A stretch of DNA of 64,000 nt from NCBI GenBank assembly GCA_020634935.1, contig JACKAT010000025.1, positions 1-64,000 on the forward strand, written 5' to 3'. The stretch is from Anaerolineales bacterium. Lineage in GTDB: Bacteria; Chloroflexota; Anaerolineae; 4572-78; J111. The translations under genes and the position numbers were made by a program. The notes below the pieces were generated by a model. That model saw only the letters and a list, made by a program, of their open reading frames with translations, was not told the origin of the DNA and ran no database searches. Position 1 is the stretch's first letter. Every line of letters begins with the position of its first letter. Shown piece after piece: positions 19,499 to 28,118 of the stretch.

Positions 19499-20695
19499 CT
19501 ACTTAAGCAGCCGTAGTTGATGGCCTAACATCGCTTTAATACCGCGTCGAGGTTCAACCCCCGGCAGTACCGGTACTAAGCCATCGGTGCCGGTTGCGGC
19601 CAGCGGTAGCGTCTCATCCGGCGGCGATAATTCCAGCCACTGGCGCTGATGACGTTGTTTGGCCTGGAGCCGATCAACCACCTGCCGGATTTCATTTTCG
19701 GATACGTAAGCCCCCTGAAACCGCGTGACCTGGCTTTTGACCACCAGCAGAAAATCGCCGCGCCCTAACAGTTTTTCCGCGCCGGTGCTGGGGACGCCGG
19801 CCGCAATTCGCGCATCATCCGCGCTGGTTACGCTGCCGATAATTCGCACCGGAAAGTTACTCCGCGTCAGCGATCCGATGGTCGCGGCCAGCGGTTTTTG
19901 GGTGCAGGCGATGAGATGGATGCCGGCGCTGCGGCCTCGCTGGGTTAAGCGCGTCATCAGCCGGTCCATCGCTTTGCCGCCCTGCTCCATCAGATCGGCC
20001 ACTTCATCGATAAAAATGATTAGCCGGGGTTCTGTAATCCGCTGTTGATCACGGCGAACCATTTCCGAGACCATCTCGCCCAGGGTGAATATGGCTTGAT
20101 GCACATCATCGATCACCGGGCGCAATAGGTGCGGCAGTCGCTGCGCTTGGTTCAAGCGGGCGAAGGGCTCAAACCCGTTCCGTTTGGGATCGATGAACAG
20201 CAGTTGGATCTCGCCCAGCCGGTTAAACATCGCCAGCGACAGGGCCATGCTGCGGGCCAGCGCCGTTTTGCCGGAGCCAGTCGTGCCGGCGATGAGCACA
20301 TGAGCCACCTCCGGCGAGGCCAGCCGTAGGATCAACGGCCGGCCTGAATTATCCAGCCCCAAAACCGCCGACTGGCGGGGGATATCACCCAGTTTGGGCA
20401 GCAGATCTACCAGGCCAACTTTCTGCGGGTTAAGGCGCGGCACTTCAATCTCAACGCTGGCACCCTGTCGAGCAATTCGCACGCTGGTCGCACCCAAATG
20501 CAGCGCTATCTCCTCCGATAGCGCCGTAATACGAGAAACTTTAGTTGCCAGTTCAGGTAAAATTTGGTAGTGAATCCAACGCGGCGTAACCGTACCGCCC
20601 ACAACACGGGCCGGGACGCGATGGCTGCGCAAGACCCATTCGATCTGATTGGCTTGACTTTCTAAATATTGCTCCATCTCAGCCGGAGCCAACAT
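19499..20695 (-). CDS. FtsK/SpoIIIE-type DNA translocase motor, soluble
   Basis: 398 aa. The chain has an alpha-domain-like N-terminus (about 20-110) and a RecA-like motor: Walker A GTTGSGKT (137-144), FIDPKRNGF after it, Walker B LIIFIDEVADL (D230, E231), and the FtsK signatures HLIACTQKPLAATIGSLTRSNFPVRI and GRGDFLL. There is no N-terminal membrane domain, and after EIRQVVDRLQ only a short tail is left, so a winged-helix gamma domain (KOPS reader) appears absent. It is therefore shorter than chromosomal FtsK and may act on plasmid, conjugative or damaged DNA. The promoter at 20860-20889 holds an SOS-box-like palindrome. Confidence 0.9.
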   Translation of the reverse strand: MLAPAEMEQYLESQANQIEWVLRSHRVPARVVGGTVTPRWIHYQILPELATKVSRITALSEEIALHLGATSVRIARQGASVEIEVPRLNPQKVGLVDLLPKLGDIPRQSAVLGLDNSGRPLILRLASPEVAHVLIAGTTGSGKTALARSMALSLAMFNRLGEIQLLFIDPKRNGFEPFARLNQAQRLPHLLRPVIDDVHQAIFTLGEMVSEMVRRDQQRITEPRLIIFIDEVADLMEQGGKAMDRLMTRLTQRGRSAGIHLIACTQKPLAATIGSLTRSNFPVRIIGSVTSADDARIAAGVPSTGAEKLLGRGDFLLVVKSQVTRFQGAYVSENEIRQVVDRLQAKQRHQRQWLELSPPDETLPLAATGTDGLVPVLPGVEPRRGIKAMLGHQLRLLK

Positions 20696-20767
20696 ATCGT
20701 TCCCCTCAATAATCTTTTTCCATACAATAGATCAGCGACCAATCCCCATCTCTGTCTCTATCTCCAT

Positions 20768-20853
20768 CTCCTCTGAAAATTCCGTAGGACAAACTTAAGT
20801 TTGTCCTACGGAATTTTCATGGTCGTTGCTGTATCGAGGTTCTGTCGCACTCC
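20768..20853. repeat. Repeat family B module with 46-bp perfect palindrome
   Basis: CTCCTCTGAAAAT at the left and GGTTCTGTCGCACTCC at the right are family B flanks. The cargo is a perfect 46-bp palindrome (20774-20819) centred on AACTT/AAGTT. It lies in the predicted leader of the FtsK-like gene. Confidence 0.85.
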
Positions 20854-20859
20854 TTTTCT

Positions 20860-20889
20860 ATTGTACTAGAACACGTGTTCTGGTGTCAA
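20860..20889 (-). promoter_or_regulatory. Promoter with SOS-box-like operator for the FtsK-like gene
   Basis: On the minus strand TTGACA (20884-20889), an 18-bp spacer and TACAAT (20860-20865). The spacer holds the perfect palindrome AGAACACGTGTTCT (20868-20881), which fits the core GAACRNRYGTTC of Gram-positive-type LexA boxes. A repressor bound here would cover the spacer and block initiation. LexA control is an inference. Confidence 0.65.
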
Positions 20890-20900
20890 GAGGCAAAATT

Positions 20901-20937
20901 AAAAGAGGCTCGGTTTTATTCAAACCGAGCCTCTTTT
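20901..20937 (-). terminator. Terminator of rpsT
   Basis: AAAAGAGGCTCGGTTT (20901-20916) pairs perfectly with AAACCGAGCCTCTTTT (20922-20937), loop of 5. On the minus strand the stem is followed by a T-rich run. It may also work in the other direction. Confidence 0.88.
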
Positions 20938-20971
20938 AGAGAGCGATTTTAATTTTTCGAAAATTAGACGA

Positions 20972-21241
20972 TCAGGCTGACTTGGCCGCGTTCAGGGCTT
21001 TCACTAAACGCGACTTCCGGCGGGCCGCGTTGTTTTTATGAATGATCCCTTTTTGAGCGGCTTTATCCAGAGCCTTGATCGCCTGTTTCAGAGTTTCTTC
21101 CGCTGTTTCAACGTCCCCAGAATTGATCTGAGAGCGGGTTCTCTTTACATAGGTTCGCGCTGTGGTCCGATACAACCGGTTTTGTGTGCGTCGCTTCTCG
21201 CTCTGCTTGGCGCGTTTGATTGCCGATTTAATATTAGCCAA
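20972..21241 (-). CDS. rpsT: 30S ribosomal protein S20
   Basis: 89 aa. A basic, three-helix protein that binds 16S rRNA. The N-terminus after Met is ANIKSAIKRAKQSEKRRTQN, and the C-terminus KGIIHKNNAARRKSRLVKAL is diagnostic. The start codon is TTG (21239-21241): there is no ATG in frame upstream of the conserved N-terminus, and GGGAG lies eight bases before the TTG. A rare start codon is a known way to restrain S20 synthesis. Monocistronic, with a strong terminator at 20901-20937. Confidence 0.97.
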   Translation of the reverse strand: MANIKSAIKRAKQSEKRRTQNRLYRTTARTYVKRTRSQINSGDVETAEETLKQAIKALDKAAQKGIIHKNNAARRKSRLVKALNAAKSA

Positions 21242-21573
21242 AATTTAACTCCCGTAAAATTAATAATATTTCGTGTGAACTGTTTATCGATATGATGAGA
21301 CACGGCTAAAAGTGCAGTGACAGGCACTATTTTGCCCAAAGGTTGCCATTTAAATGTTAACTCAAACAACCGTAAATAATAGATGAAAGAGGCCATTTTG
21401 TCCAGTTTTCAGATCAAAATTAATGGACACTTACATAAAATTTAGCCATTTTGATAAATCTGGCTAAAATAGCTCTCTGTTGCACTAGTTATCAGAGTTA
21501 TTGTACTAATGAGCCATAACGCTGGCTTTATGAGTTCAAAATCTCTAAAATTCGCAGAGGAATGAGGAGTACT

Positions 21574-23667
21574 ATGTTTCGCCAGCCGTTCTTCAAAATT
21601 ATCTTGATGGTGATCATTTTGATGATGGTCACAATTAAGCCGCTTTATGCCCAGGCCCCCGAAGGCCAAGAATACACGGTTCAGCCGGGCGAATGGCTCT
21701 CGCAAATTGCCGAACAATTCTTGGGCGGCCGTGATCGCTATGCTGACATCGTTGAGGCCACCAACGCCAAAGCCGCTAATGACGACAGCTTCACCCCCAT
21801 CACCGACCCCAATGTCATCGAGGTGGGTCAAAAACTGTGGATCCCCGTAGCTGAAACCGCCGCTGCCGCCTTCGCCGGCATCTACACCGCCAGCCTGCCC
21901 GCCGCCGACACCCCCGGCCGCGATATGACCCTGACCCTCGATGCCAACGGTGCCGCCGCCCGCACCATCGACTATCTCAACGGCAAAGCCCCCATTGAGG
22001 AAAACGGGGCCTGGCAAGACAACGGCGACGGCACGGCCACCGTCACCCTCACCGGCCGCCCCGGCCTCGAGTCGCCGGACGTCATCACCTACCGCCTCAC
22101 CGGCGACACCCTGACCGCCATCGACTACGATTTGGAGGTGTACGGCGCCGAGGGACTGTCGCTCCAAAAGCAAACCGAGGCGGTTTCGACCGCTGATACG
22201 ACCGAAGATGTCGTGGGCATTTACAAGACGATGCTGCCCGGCGCTTCCAGCCCCGGCCTCGATAGTACGCTCTATGTCAATGCTGGCAGGTCCGCCCGCC
22301 TGGTCAGCGATTATCTCAACGACGAGCCGCCTATCGATGAGACCGGTTATTGGGAGATTGTTGATGAGCAAGTCGTTGTCACCTTGACCGGCCAAGTCGA
22401 CCGCGCCTACGACACCCCGGTCGTGACCACTTATGAGGTGGACGCCGGCGCGCTGGTTGAAGTCGAGGTTCAAGCCATTCCCGGCGCGTATGTACCCCGC
22501 TATTTACCCTTCGACGCCCTGGCGGCCGGCCGGGAGCCGGTCCCCTACGATGCCGCCGCCGCCCAAGAGGAAATCAGCGAGTCCGGATACGCCGGTACCT
22601 ACAAGGGCTTTCTGCCCGCCGCCACCTGCTGCGGCCGCGATATCACCCTGACGCTCAGCCCCGACGGCCCGGCCTTCATCGCCACCAATTTCCTCAACGG
22701 CGACCCCCCGATTAAGGACGTCGGGACCTGGGTCGAAGCCGGCGACGGGCGGATTGATATTACCTGGGATGGGGCCGACTCGCCGCTGATGTTGGCGTTG
22801 ATTAACGGCGTCCTCCGCACCACCGCTGCTGACGATGTCTACGGCGACGACGGCCTGACCTTGTATTACTATCCCACCATCGCCCTCAACAGCAACCTGC
22901 CGATCGTTACCGGTACGGTCACCTACCGCGAACGCATCGCGCTGCCGCCGGAGACCCTGATTACCGTCCAGTTGGTGGATGTCTCCCTGGCCGATGCCCC
23001 GGCCCAGATCGTATCCGAGCAGATGATTACCGCCGGGGGCCAGCAGCCGCCCTTCGCGTTTGAACTGCCCTACAGCCCCCGCACCTTCAACCCGACCCGC
23101 ACCTACGCCGTCCAGGCCCGTATCGCCATCAACGGCCAACTGCGCTTTATCAACGACACCCAATACCGCGTTTTAACCGACGGCGCACCCAACACGGTTG
23201 AACTGGTGCTGGTCAGTACCGGCCGGGCGACCGCCGCGTCGGCTGATAACTGCGTCGCGGTAACGCTCGCGACCTCGCCGGAGACTCCGCCCGGCCGCAG
23301 TAAATACTTGGCCTACAGCGACGACAGTCCCCTTGATTCGGCTATCGTCGGCGCCATCTTAAGCGTCGATAGCCAGGGCGGCGACACAACCGCCCAGTGG
23401 CGCGACGCCGTGCTGCCGAAACTGGGCTTATGCACCGCCGATTTTGCCCCCGACCAAGTCACGGTTTACAATATCAGCGCCAGTCAAGCCACCGTTGTAA
23501 CCGTTGCTGAAATCCTGTTCGATGACTCGGTCGTGGCCCAAGAAGTGCGCCTCGATCTCGAGCTGGTCGAACAACCCGATGTCTGGCAGGTTAAATGGGG
23601 CGGCGTCCGCTTCCGCTGCGCCCGTGGCGACAACACCACGGAGTGGCAGCCGGAGTTGTGTCCGTAG
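21574..23667 (+). CDS. Exported LysM - NlpE-like (x3) - YbaY-like multidomain protein
   Basis: 697 aa from ATG 21574, chosen because GAGGAG lies just upstream; ATG 21562 has no site. A signal peptide ends near PLYAQA (about residue 27). A LysM domain follows (YTVQPGEWLSQIAEQFL ... VGQKLWIP). Then come three NlpE N-domain-like repeats, recognised by GIYTASLPAADTPGRDMTL, GIYKTMLPGASSPGLDSTL and GTYKGFLPAATCCGRDITL; the paired Cys of NlpE is missing in the first two and altered to adjacent Cys in the third. A YbaY/YscW-type beta domain (VTGTVTYRERIALPPETLI to a TVELVLV strand) is next, and a final Cys-containing domain ends the chain. Likely an envelope sensor or adhesin bound to cell wall glycan. 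Function is inferred from domains only. Confidence 0.85.
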   Translation: MFRQPFFKIILMVIILMMVTIKPLYAQAPEGQEYTVQPGEWLSQIAEQFLGGRDRYADIVEATNAKAANDDSFTPITDPNVIEVGQKLWIPVAETAAAAFAGIYTASLPAADTPGRDMTLTLDANGAAARTIDYLNGKAPIEENGAWQDNGDGTATVTLTGRPGLESPDVITYRLTGDTLTAIDYDLEVYGAEGLSLQKQTEAVSTADTTEDVVGIYKTMLPGASSPGLDSTLYVNAGRSARLVSDYLNDEPPIDETGYWEIVDEQVVVTLTGQVDRAYDTPVVTTYEVDAGALVEVEVQAIPGAYVPRYLPFDALAAGREPVPYDAAAAQEEISESGYAGTYKGFLPAATCCGRDITLTLSPDGPAFIATNFLNGDPPIKDVGTWVEAGDGRIDITWDGADSPLMLALINGVLRTTAADDVYGDDGLTLYYYPTIALNSNLPIVTGTVTYRERIALPPETLITVQLVDVSLADAPAQIVSEQMITAGGQQPPFAFELPYSPRTFNPTRTYAVQARIAINGQLRFINDTQYRVLTDGAPNTVELVLVSTGRATAASADNCVAVTLATSPETPPGRSKYLAYSDDSPLDSAIVGAILSVDSQGGDTTAQWRDAVLPKLGLCTADFAPDQVTVYNISASQATVVTVAEILFDDSVVAQEVRLDLELVEQPDVWQVKWGGVRFRCARGDNTTEWQPELCP

Positions 23668-23740
23668 GGAGGGTTGGGTAGGTGGTTAGTTGGATAGATG
23701 GATGGATGGATGGTTTGTTAGCTGGATAGGGAAGTTATGT
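23668..23740. repeat. GGATGG/GGTTGG low-complexity tract
   Basis: A run of GGTTGG, TTGGATAG and GGATGGAT units directly after the stop. Similar tracts lie at 49060-49110 and, in frame, inside the membrane protein gene at 5040-5150. The rest of the gap to 23943 holds a stretch like GTCATTTAGGAGCCGAAGGC (from 23797), which recurs at 26025. Confidence 0.6.
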
Positions 23741-23943
23741 CGCCTAAATTCTCCATCCATTTATATCAAAAACCCACCCTGTCGCCGCTCAGGCATGTCA
23801 TTTAGGAGCCGAAGGCGGAGTAATCCCTACAGCGTCCAGTTGCCAGCACCCTTCTGGGGATTTCTCTCTCTTTCGTTGGCCGAAATGAGACGATGGCCGA
23901 TTAGTTACCAACCAACCATCAAACCAACTATAAGGAGCAAACA

Positions 23944-25284
23944 ATGACCAATCCCCCCTTTGGTCGGCACCGAACCAAGATTAGCCCGCTGCAAACCCCA
24001 TCTGAGGAAACCATCGCCTATGCCCGGTCGTTGGACGGGCAGGTGCTCGGTCCCGGCGAGTTGGCTTATGGCGAATGGGCCGCGCTGGGTTTGGAGCGGC
24101 CCGACCTGCCCGCCATCCGCCGCTACCGGCTGGAGCGCGTTCGCGAGCAGTTGCGCCGGCTCGATTACGGCGGCATTGTCCTGTACGACCCGCTCAACAT
24201 CCGCTACGCCACCGACAGCTCGAACATGCAGATTTGGACGATGCACAACGCTGTCCGCTACTGCTACATCGCCACCGAGGGACCGATTGTCCTGTTCGAC
24301 TTCCACAACTGCGAGCACCTGAGCGTTCATCTGGAGCTCATCGACGAGATTCGCCCGGCAGTGGCCTGGTACTATTTCGGGGCGGGCGACCGGGTGGCGG
24401 AAGTGGCGCACCGCTGGGCCGCCGAGCTGGCCGACTTGGTCCGCGCCCACGGCGGCGGCAATCCCCGGCTGGCCATCGACCACTGCAATCACGAGGGGTT
24501 GGCCGCGCTGCACCAGCAGGGCGTGCAAACCTTCAACGGCGAGGAAGTCATGGAGCTGGCCCGCGTTATCAAATGCGATGAAGAGATCAAAGCCATGCGC
24601 TGCGCCCTGGCCACCTGCGAACGGGCGATGACGATTATGCGGACCCAGTTGGAGCCGGGCGTAACCGAGCAGCGATTGTGGTCGTACCTTCACGCCGAAA
24701 ACATCGCGCGCGGCGGCGAGTGGATCGAAACCCGCCTGCTGGCTTCCGGTCCCCGTACCAACCCCTGGTTCCACGAATGCAGCAGCCGGGTCATTGAAGC
24801 GGGCGACATCGTGGCCTTCGATACCGACCTGATCGGTCCTTACGGCATCTGCGCCGACATCTCGCGCACCTGGCTGTGCGGCGACCAGCCGCCCACCGCC
24901 GAGCAACGGGGGCTCTACCAGATGGCCTACGAGCAGATTCAAGCTAACTTGGCCCGGCTCAAACCCGGCGTCTCCTTCCGCGAGCTGACCGAGCAAGCTC
25001 ACTCCCTGCCGCCCGATTACCTGCCCAACCACTACTCCGTCCTTTACCACGGCGTCGGCCTGGCCGACGAATACCCCTCGATTTACTACCCCGACGCTTG
25101 GGCGGACTACGGTTACGATGGTATTCTTGAGGAAAATATGGTCCTCTGTGTCGAAAGTTATGTTGGCCGCGTGGGGGGACGTGAGGGCGTCAAGTTAGAA
25201 GAGCAGGTTTTAATCACCGCCACAGGCCCGGTTTGTCTCTCCACCTACCCCTTCGAAGCCGATTTTTTAAGCTCATTGCTCTGA
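23944..25284 (+). CDS. M24 metallopeptidase-fold protein, DddP-like (possible DMSP lyase or dipeptidase)
   Basis: 446 aa. Creatinase-like N-domain (about 50-205) and pita-bread C-domain. Candidate metal ligands are Asp293, Asp295 (FDTDLIG), Asp305 (CADISRTW), His369 (YHGVGL), Glu404 (CVESYVG) and Glu419 (KLEEQ). From memory, the DMSP lyase DddP uses Asp295, Asp297, Asp307, His371, Glu406 and Glu421 with Asp377 as catalytic residue; every ligand here is offset by exactly two, and Asp375 stands at the catalytic position in HGVGLADEYP. Ordinary Xaa-Pro peptidases lack this exact set. An M24 dipeptidase with this geometry remains possible. No dddP pathway partners are nearby. AAGGAG precedes the ATG. 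Confidence 0.85.
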   Translation: MTNPPFGRHRTKISPLQTPSEETIAYARSLDGQVLGPGELAYGEWAALGLERPDLPAIRRYRLERVREQLRRLDYGGIVLYDPLNIRYATDSSNMQIWTMHNAVRYCYIATEGPIVLFDFHNCEHLSVHLELIDEIRPAVAWYYFGAGDRVAEVAHRWAAELADLVRAHGGGNPRLAIDHCNHEGLAALHQQGVQTFNGEEVMELARVIKCDEEIKAMRCALATCERAMTIMRTQLEPGVTEQRLWSYLHAENIARGGEWIETRLLASGPRTNPWFHECSSRVIEAGDIVAFDTDLIGPYGICADISRTWLCGDQPPTAEQRGLYQMAYEQIQANLARLKPGVSFRELTEQAHSLPPDYLPNHYSVLYHGVGLADEYPSIYYPDAWADYGYDGILEENMVLCVESYVGRVGGREGVKLEEQVLITATGPVCLSTYPFEADFLSSLL

Positions 25285-25323
25285 AATAAGCGTAGACATA
25301 AAGCCAAGCAAAAGGATAAACCT

Positions 25324-25887
25324 ATGACCAACCAACCGATTTTTTATACCGGCAAAGGCGATGATGGGACAACCACCATCTACGGTCAGCCGGAACGCAT
25401 CCCCAAATATCACCCGCGCCCCGAAGCTTACGGCACTATTGATGAAGCCCAGGCGCTGCTGGGGCTGCTGCGAGCCGGGACCAGACAGCCGCGAGTTAAA
25501 GAAGTTCTGACCCAGGTTGAGCGCGATCTTTATTTGATGATGGGCCAACTGGCGGTGGCTGAGCACGTGAAACTCCCCGCCAGGCCCATTGATCAAAGCG
25601 ATGTCGATTGGGTCGAAAACGTAACCGCCGAACTCGGTCAAGCGACTACGATGCCGACCGAGTTTATTCTTCCGGGTGATACCATGACCGGCGCTTACGC
25701 CAATTTAGCCCGAACCGTTATCCGCCGGGCCGAGCGCTATGTGGCTAAACTTTACGATGAAGAAAGGTTGAGTAACAAGGCTATTTTGCCCTATCTCAAC
25801 CGGCTCTCTTCATTATTGTTTGTCCTCACCCTGTTTGAAGACCAACTCGGCGGCATCGAGCAGCCAACCATCAGCAAAAAGAAGTGA
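25324..25887 (+). CDS. Cob(I)yrinic acid a,c-diamide / cob(I)alamin adenosyltransferase, PduO type
   Basis: 187 aa. Transfers the adenosyl group of ATP to cob(I)alamin, giving coenzyme B12. The ATP-binding N-terminal motif is TGKGDDGTTTIYG, followed by EAYGTIDEAQALLGLLRAG. The C-terminal signature FILPGDTMTGAYANLARTVI and RRAERYV, then LPYLNRLSSLLFVLTLFED, matches the PduO five-helix bundle. Length is normal. It follows the M24 gene by about 40 bp with AAAGGATAAA before the ATG, so both may be in one transcript. Confidence 0.93.
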   Translation: MTNQPIFYTGKGDDGTTTIYGQPERIPKYHPRPEAYGTIDEAQALLGLLRAGTRQPRVKEVLTQVERDLYLMMGQLAVAEHVKLPARPIDQSDVDWVENVTAELGQATTMPTEFILPGDTMTGAYANLARTVIRRAERYVAKLYDEERLSNKAILPYLNRLSSLLFVLTLFEDQLGGIEQPTISKKK

Positions 25888-26251
25888 TGATTTTCCTGCT
25901 ACCCTGGTAAGGTGGTCTACAGACTAGAAGTGCGCCGCCGCTTCGGCCAAACCCGGCTGGCCACCGGCACGTTGGCAAACACGCTGGTGGTCGCCTAGAC
26001 GAAGCCGGCCAGCTGCACACTGCCCGTCATTTCGTAGCCGCAGGCGGAGAAATCCCCATAGGGTTCGGTTGCCTCCCAGGAGGTCATAGCAATGGCGGCA
26101 ATGGTCAGGCCCGAATGTCTTTATCGGGCAGCCAACCGGTCTTAGGGCGATAGCTTCCCGCTAAAAGCAGGCGGGAATGACCCTCGGCCAGCGTTCCTCC
26201 TCGACAAAAAATTGTCGATGGGCCAGCGTTAGCGCCTAAAAGTTTCGCGGG

Positions 26252-26359
26252 CTGACCCCCAATTCCCCTGAGCTTGTATCGAAATACTCTGGGCTTGCAT
26301 CTGAATTCCCTTGGGCTGGCATCGAGATTCCCTTGGGCTGGTAATGTGATTCCCTGGGG
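26252..26359. repeat. Five tandem 21-22-bp units
   Basis: Units begin at 26252, 26273, 26294, 26316 and 26338 and share CTGGCATCGAGATTCCCTTG as the best form. The period is not a multiple of three, so the open frame on the minus strand across it is not a credible gene. Confidence 0.7.
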
Positions 26360-26407
26360 CGGTGAATATATGGATAACTTGAGCCGTCAGACAGGAGATT
26401 GGAGATT

Positions 26408-26446
26408 GGCGATAAGGAGATTGGCCTTAGCAATCTCCTTATCGCC
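26408..26446. repeat. Extended family D hairpin (16-bp stem)
   Basis: GGCGATAAGGAGATTG (26408-26423), loop GCCTTAG, CAATCTCCTTATCGCC (26431-26446), a perfect stem. The central part equals the family D hairpin at 7652-7674. Confidence 0.8.
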
Positions 26447-26642
26447 TTATCGCCATCTTCAGTCTTGTTGAAGTTATTTAATGGCCATTCCTTAGAGAGA
26501 AGGAGGGTAAATTCCCTCTCCTTGGGGAGAGGGTTAGGGTGAGGGGCTGCGATAGGGGCGCTCATTGAAGCTAGGCGGTCAACGGCCGGCGAGCGGCGGG
26601 CAAAAAAGCCGCAAATTGCTGCTTGATTTAGGTAAAATCGCC

Positions 26643-28118
26643 GTTACTACCCAGGTGAGTAAGCAGGCTGAAGAATGGGATCAGAAAAGAGAGAATTCAA
26701 GGCCGACCAAACAGAAAAGTGTTGCTTACGAATAGTAGAGATATAAGAACGGATAGCACAAAAAGTTTGAGCGCCGCCAGGAGAACGAAAACAACCGGAT
26801 ATTTTCTGCTGAACTTTGAGCATACGAATATCACGTTCAGCTAGGTTGTTATCAAAAGGCACCTTAAAATCAAAAACGAAAGCGAGAATAGCATCTCGGC
26901 GTAGCGCAAAACGTTCGGCCAAATTGCGCGGTTTAGTTTTTTGGGGACGCCCGCGGGAGCCTTTCGGCCAGCCCTCAGGTGGGGGTGGATTGGCTCTGAG
27001 GGCGGCGGCCACCAATTTGGTGTAGAGCCGATTGATCTGCTCCAGTTTTAGGTGAGCAAGAGCTTGTTTTCCGGCTGCTTTGGCCTGTTCAACCGCAACT
27101 TTAGCACTGAGTAGAAAGATTTTGAAGCGCGTGGCCCAAAGTTGGGAGAAATTCTCTGCAATGGCATTGAGTTCGCGCAAATGGTGAACATTGCACAGGG
27201 CGTGTTGGCATTGGTCATACTGCCAATAAGCCGACCAATTGTCGTGAACCGCCACACCACTAAAGTGGGGCATAATCCCAATCGCTTTGAGCGCTTTGTT
27301 GCCTCGGGATGGATGGGGGGCATAATAGGTCAGGTTGGTTGTTGAGGCGCTATGGAGCCACTGTCGCTTGCCGCCAATGTAAAAACCACTTTCATCATAG
27401 TGGGCCACCTTAGCCGCTGTCACACCTGACTTAATTTTTTCATTGACTGGGGCGACTTTGACCGCCGCCGCCTTCATAAAGTTTTCCAGACTAGCCTGGG
27501 TCACTGATAAACCAAACAAGTCGGCTAGAAATTGTTGAGTGCGACCATAGGGTAACAATTGGTGTCCCTTTAGGTAGACGGCTAACGCTTTAATCCCTGG
27601 CCCGTATTGCACCAATTGGGTTACGCCTTCTGGAAATTGTCCGACACTGACCTGTCCGCACTCTTGACACAGCAAACTCTCGACTTGATGTTCGGTCACT
27701 TCCACTTTCAGAGGCGGCAGGTCTATCACTTGTCGCCGCTTCAACCCGGATGCCGTCTGCTCTGCGCCAAAGCGGTGCTTACAGTGAGTGCACCTCTCCG
27801 GTCGATGGTGTTCTACCTTGTTTGGCACTTCGCTGAACTTCAGCGTATGCCCTTCGTGGCCTGGCTGTCCACCTGTTTTCTTGTCGCTTTTTTGGCGCAG
27901 ATTCTGCTTTCGTTTCTTGATGCCCCCTTTGTCCCGGCTTGACGGCCAATTCGAGTTTCGACTGTTTTGGCCCACTTGGGCCTCTAACTGCTCTATTCGC
28001 TCTAACGCTTTTTTCAGCAGTTGGCGCAATTCTTGTATCTCTTTTTTTAGCCGTTCGTTTTCTGTTTCTAAATCCATATTCGCTATTTTACTACCTCTGT
28101 CAACTCCTGGGTAGTAAC
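26643..28118 (-). mobile_element. Intact IS66-family insertion sequence (1,476 bp)
   Basis: Terminal inverted repeats GTTACTACCCAGG (26643-26655) and CCTGGGTAGTAAC (28106-28118) are perfect over 13 bp. The 8-bp AAATCGCC is directly repeated at 26635-26642 and 28119-28126, the usual IS66 target size. Only a TnpC-type transposase is present; tnpA/tnpB accessory genes are absent, as in the ISBst12-like group. The perfect duplication points to a recent insertion. Confidence 0.95.
26647..28077 (-). CDS. IS66 family transposase (TnpC type)
   Basis: 476 aa. An N-terminal coiled coil (NERLKKEIQELRQLLKKALE) is followed by a basic segment (SSRDKGGIKKRKQN), the zinc-finger region with CTHCKHRF and CQECGQ, and the DDE catalytic core: Asp in AHYDESGFYIGG, Asp in VHDNWSAYW and Glu in FDNNLAERDIRMLKVQQKIS, the last being the IS66 hallmark. 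It catalyses excision and insertion of its element. The stop codon lies inside the left terminal repeat, and the reading frame is intact, so the enzyme may be active. Confidence 0.97.
   Translation of the reverse strand: MDLETENERLKKEIQELRQLLKKALERIEQLEAQVGQNSRNSNWPSSRDKGGIKKRKQNLRQKSDKKTGGQPGHEGHTLKFSEVPNKVEHHRPERCTHCKHRFGAEQTASGLKRRQVIDLPPLKVEVTEHQVESLLCQECGQVSVGQFPEGVTQLVQYGPGIKALAVYLKGHQLLPYGRTQQFLADLFGLSVTQASLENFMKAAAVKVAPVNEKIKSGVTAAKVAHYDESGFYIGGKRQWLHSASTTNLTYYAPHPSRGNKALKAIGIMPHFSGVAVHDNWSAYWQYDQCQHALCNVHHLRELNAIAENFSQLWATRFKIFLLSAKVAVEQAKAAGKQALAHLKLEQINRLYTKLVAAALRANPPPPEGWPKGSRGRPQKTKPRNLAERFALRRDAILAFVFDFKVPFDNNLAERDIRMLKVQQKISGCFRSPGGAQTFCAIRSYISTIRKQHFSVWSALNSLFSDPILQPAYSPG

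Larger units (their letters stand above)
25888..26634. other. Gene-free repeat field left of the IS66 element
   Basis: No supportable gene in about 750 bp. It holds a short open stretch at 25911-25998 that could be a decayed gene end, a GTCATTTCGTAGCCGCAGGC repeat (from 26026) related to one near 23797, a family C repeat (26098-26215, ending in GGCCAGCGTTCCTCCTCGA) shared with 34898-34965, 22-bp tandem units (26252-26359), a family D hairpin (26408-26446) and a CCCTCTCC-TTGG-GGAGAGGG hairpin (26512-26531). Confidence 0.7.

Noticed and set aside
21310..21345. Additional MITE A copy (GTGCAGTGACAGGCACT)
   Set aside because: Only a short partial similarity to the GTGACAGTCAC arm, no TIR.
21442..22473. 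Long antisense open frame over the LysM gene
   Set aside because: Low-complexity Gly/Val/Asp composition; the plus strand has signal peptide and LysM.
23905..25050. Long antisense open frame over the M24 gene
   Set aside because: The opposite strand encodes a complete M24 protein with catalytic residues; the antisense frame is Gly/Val/Asp-rich as expected for a shadow.
26236..26565. Minus-strand frame over tandem 22-bp units
   Set aside because: The period is not a multiple of three and no ribosome site is present.
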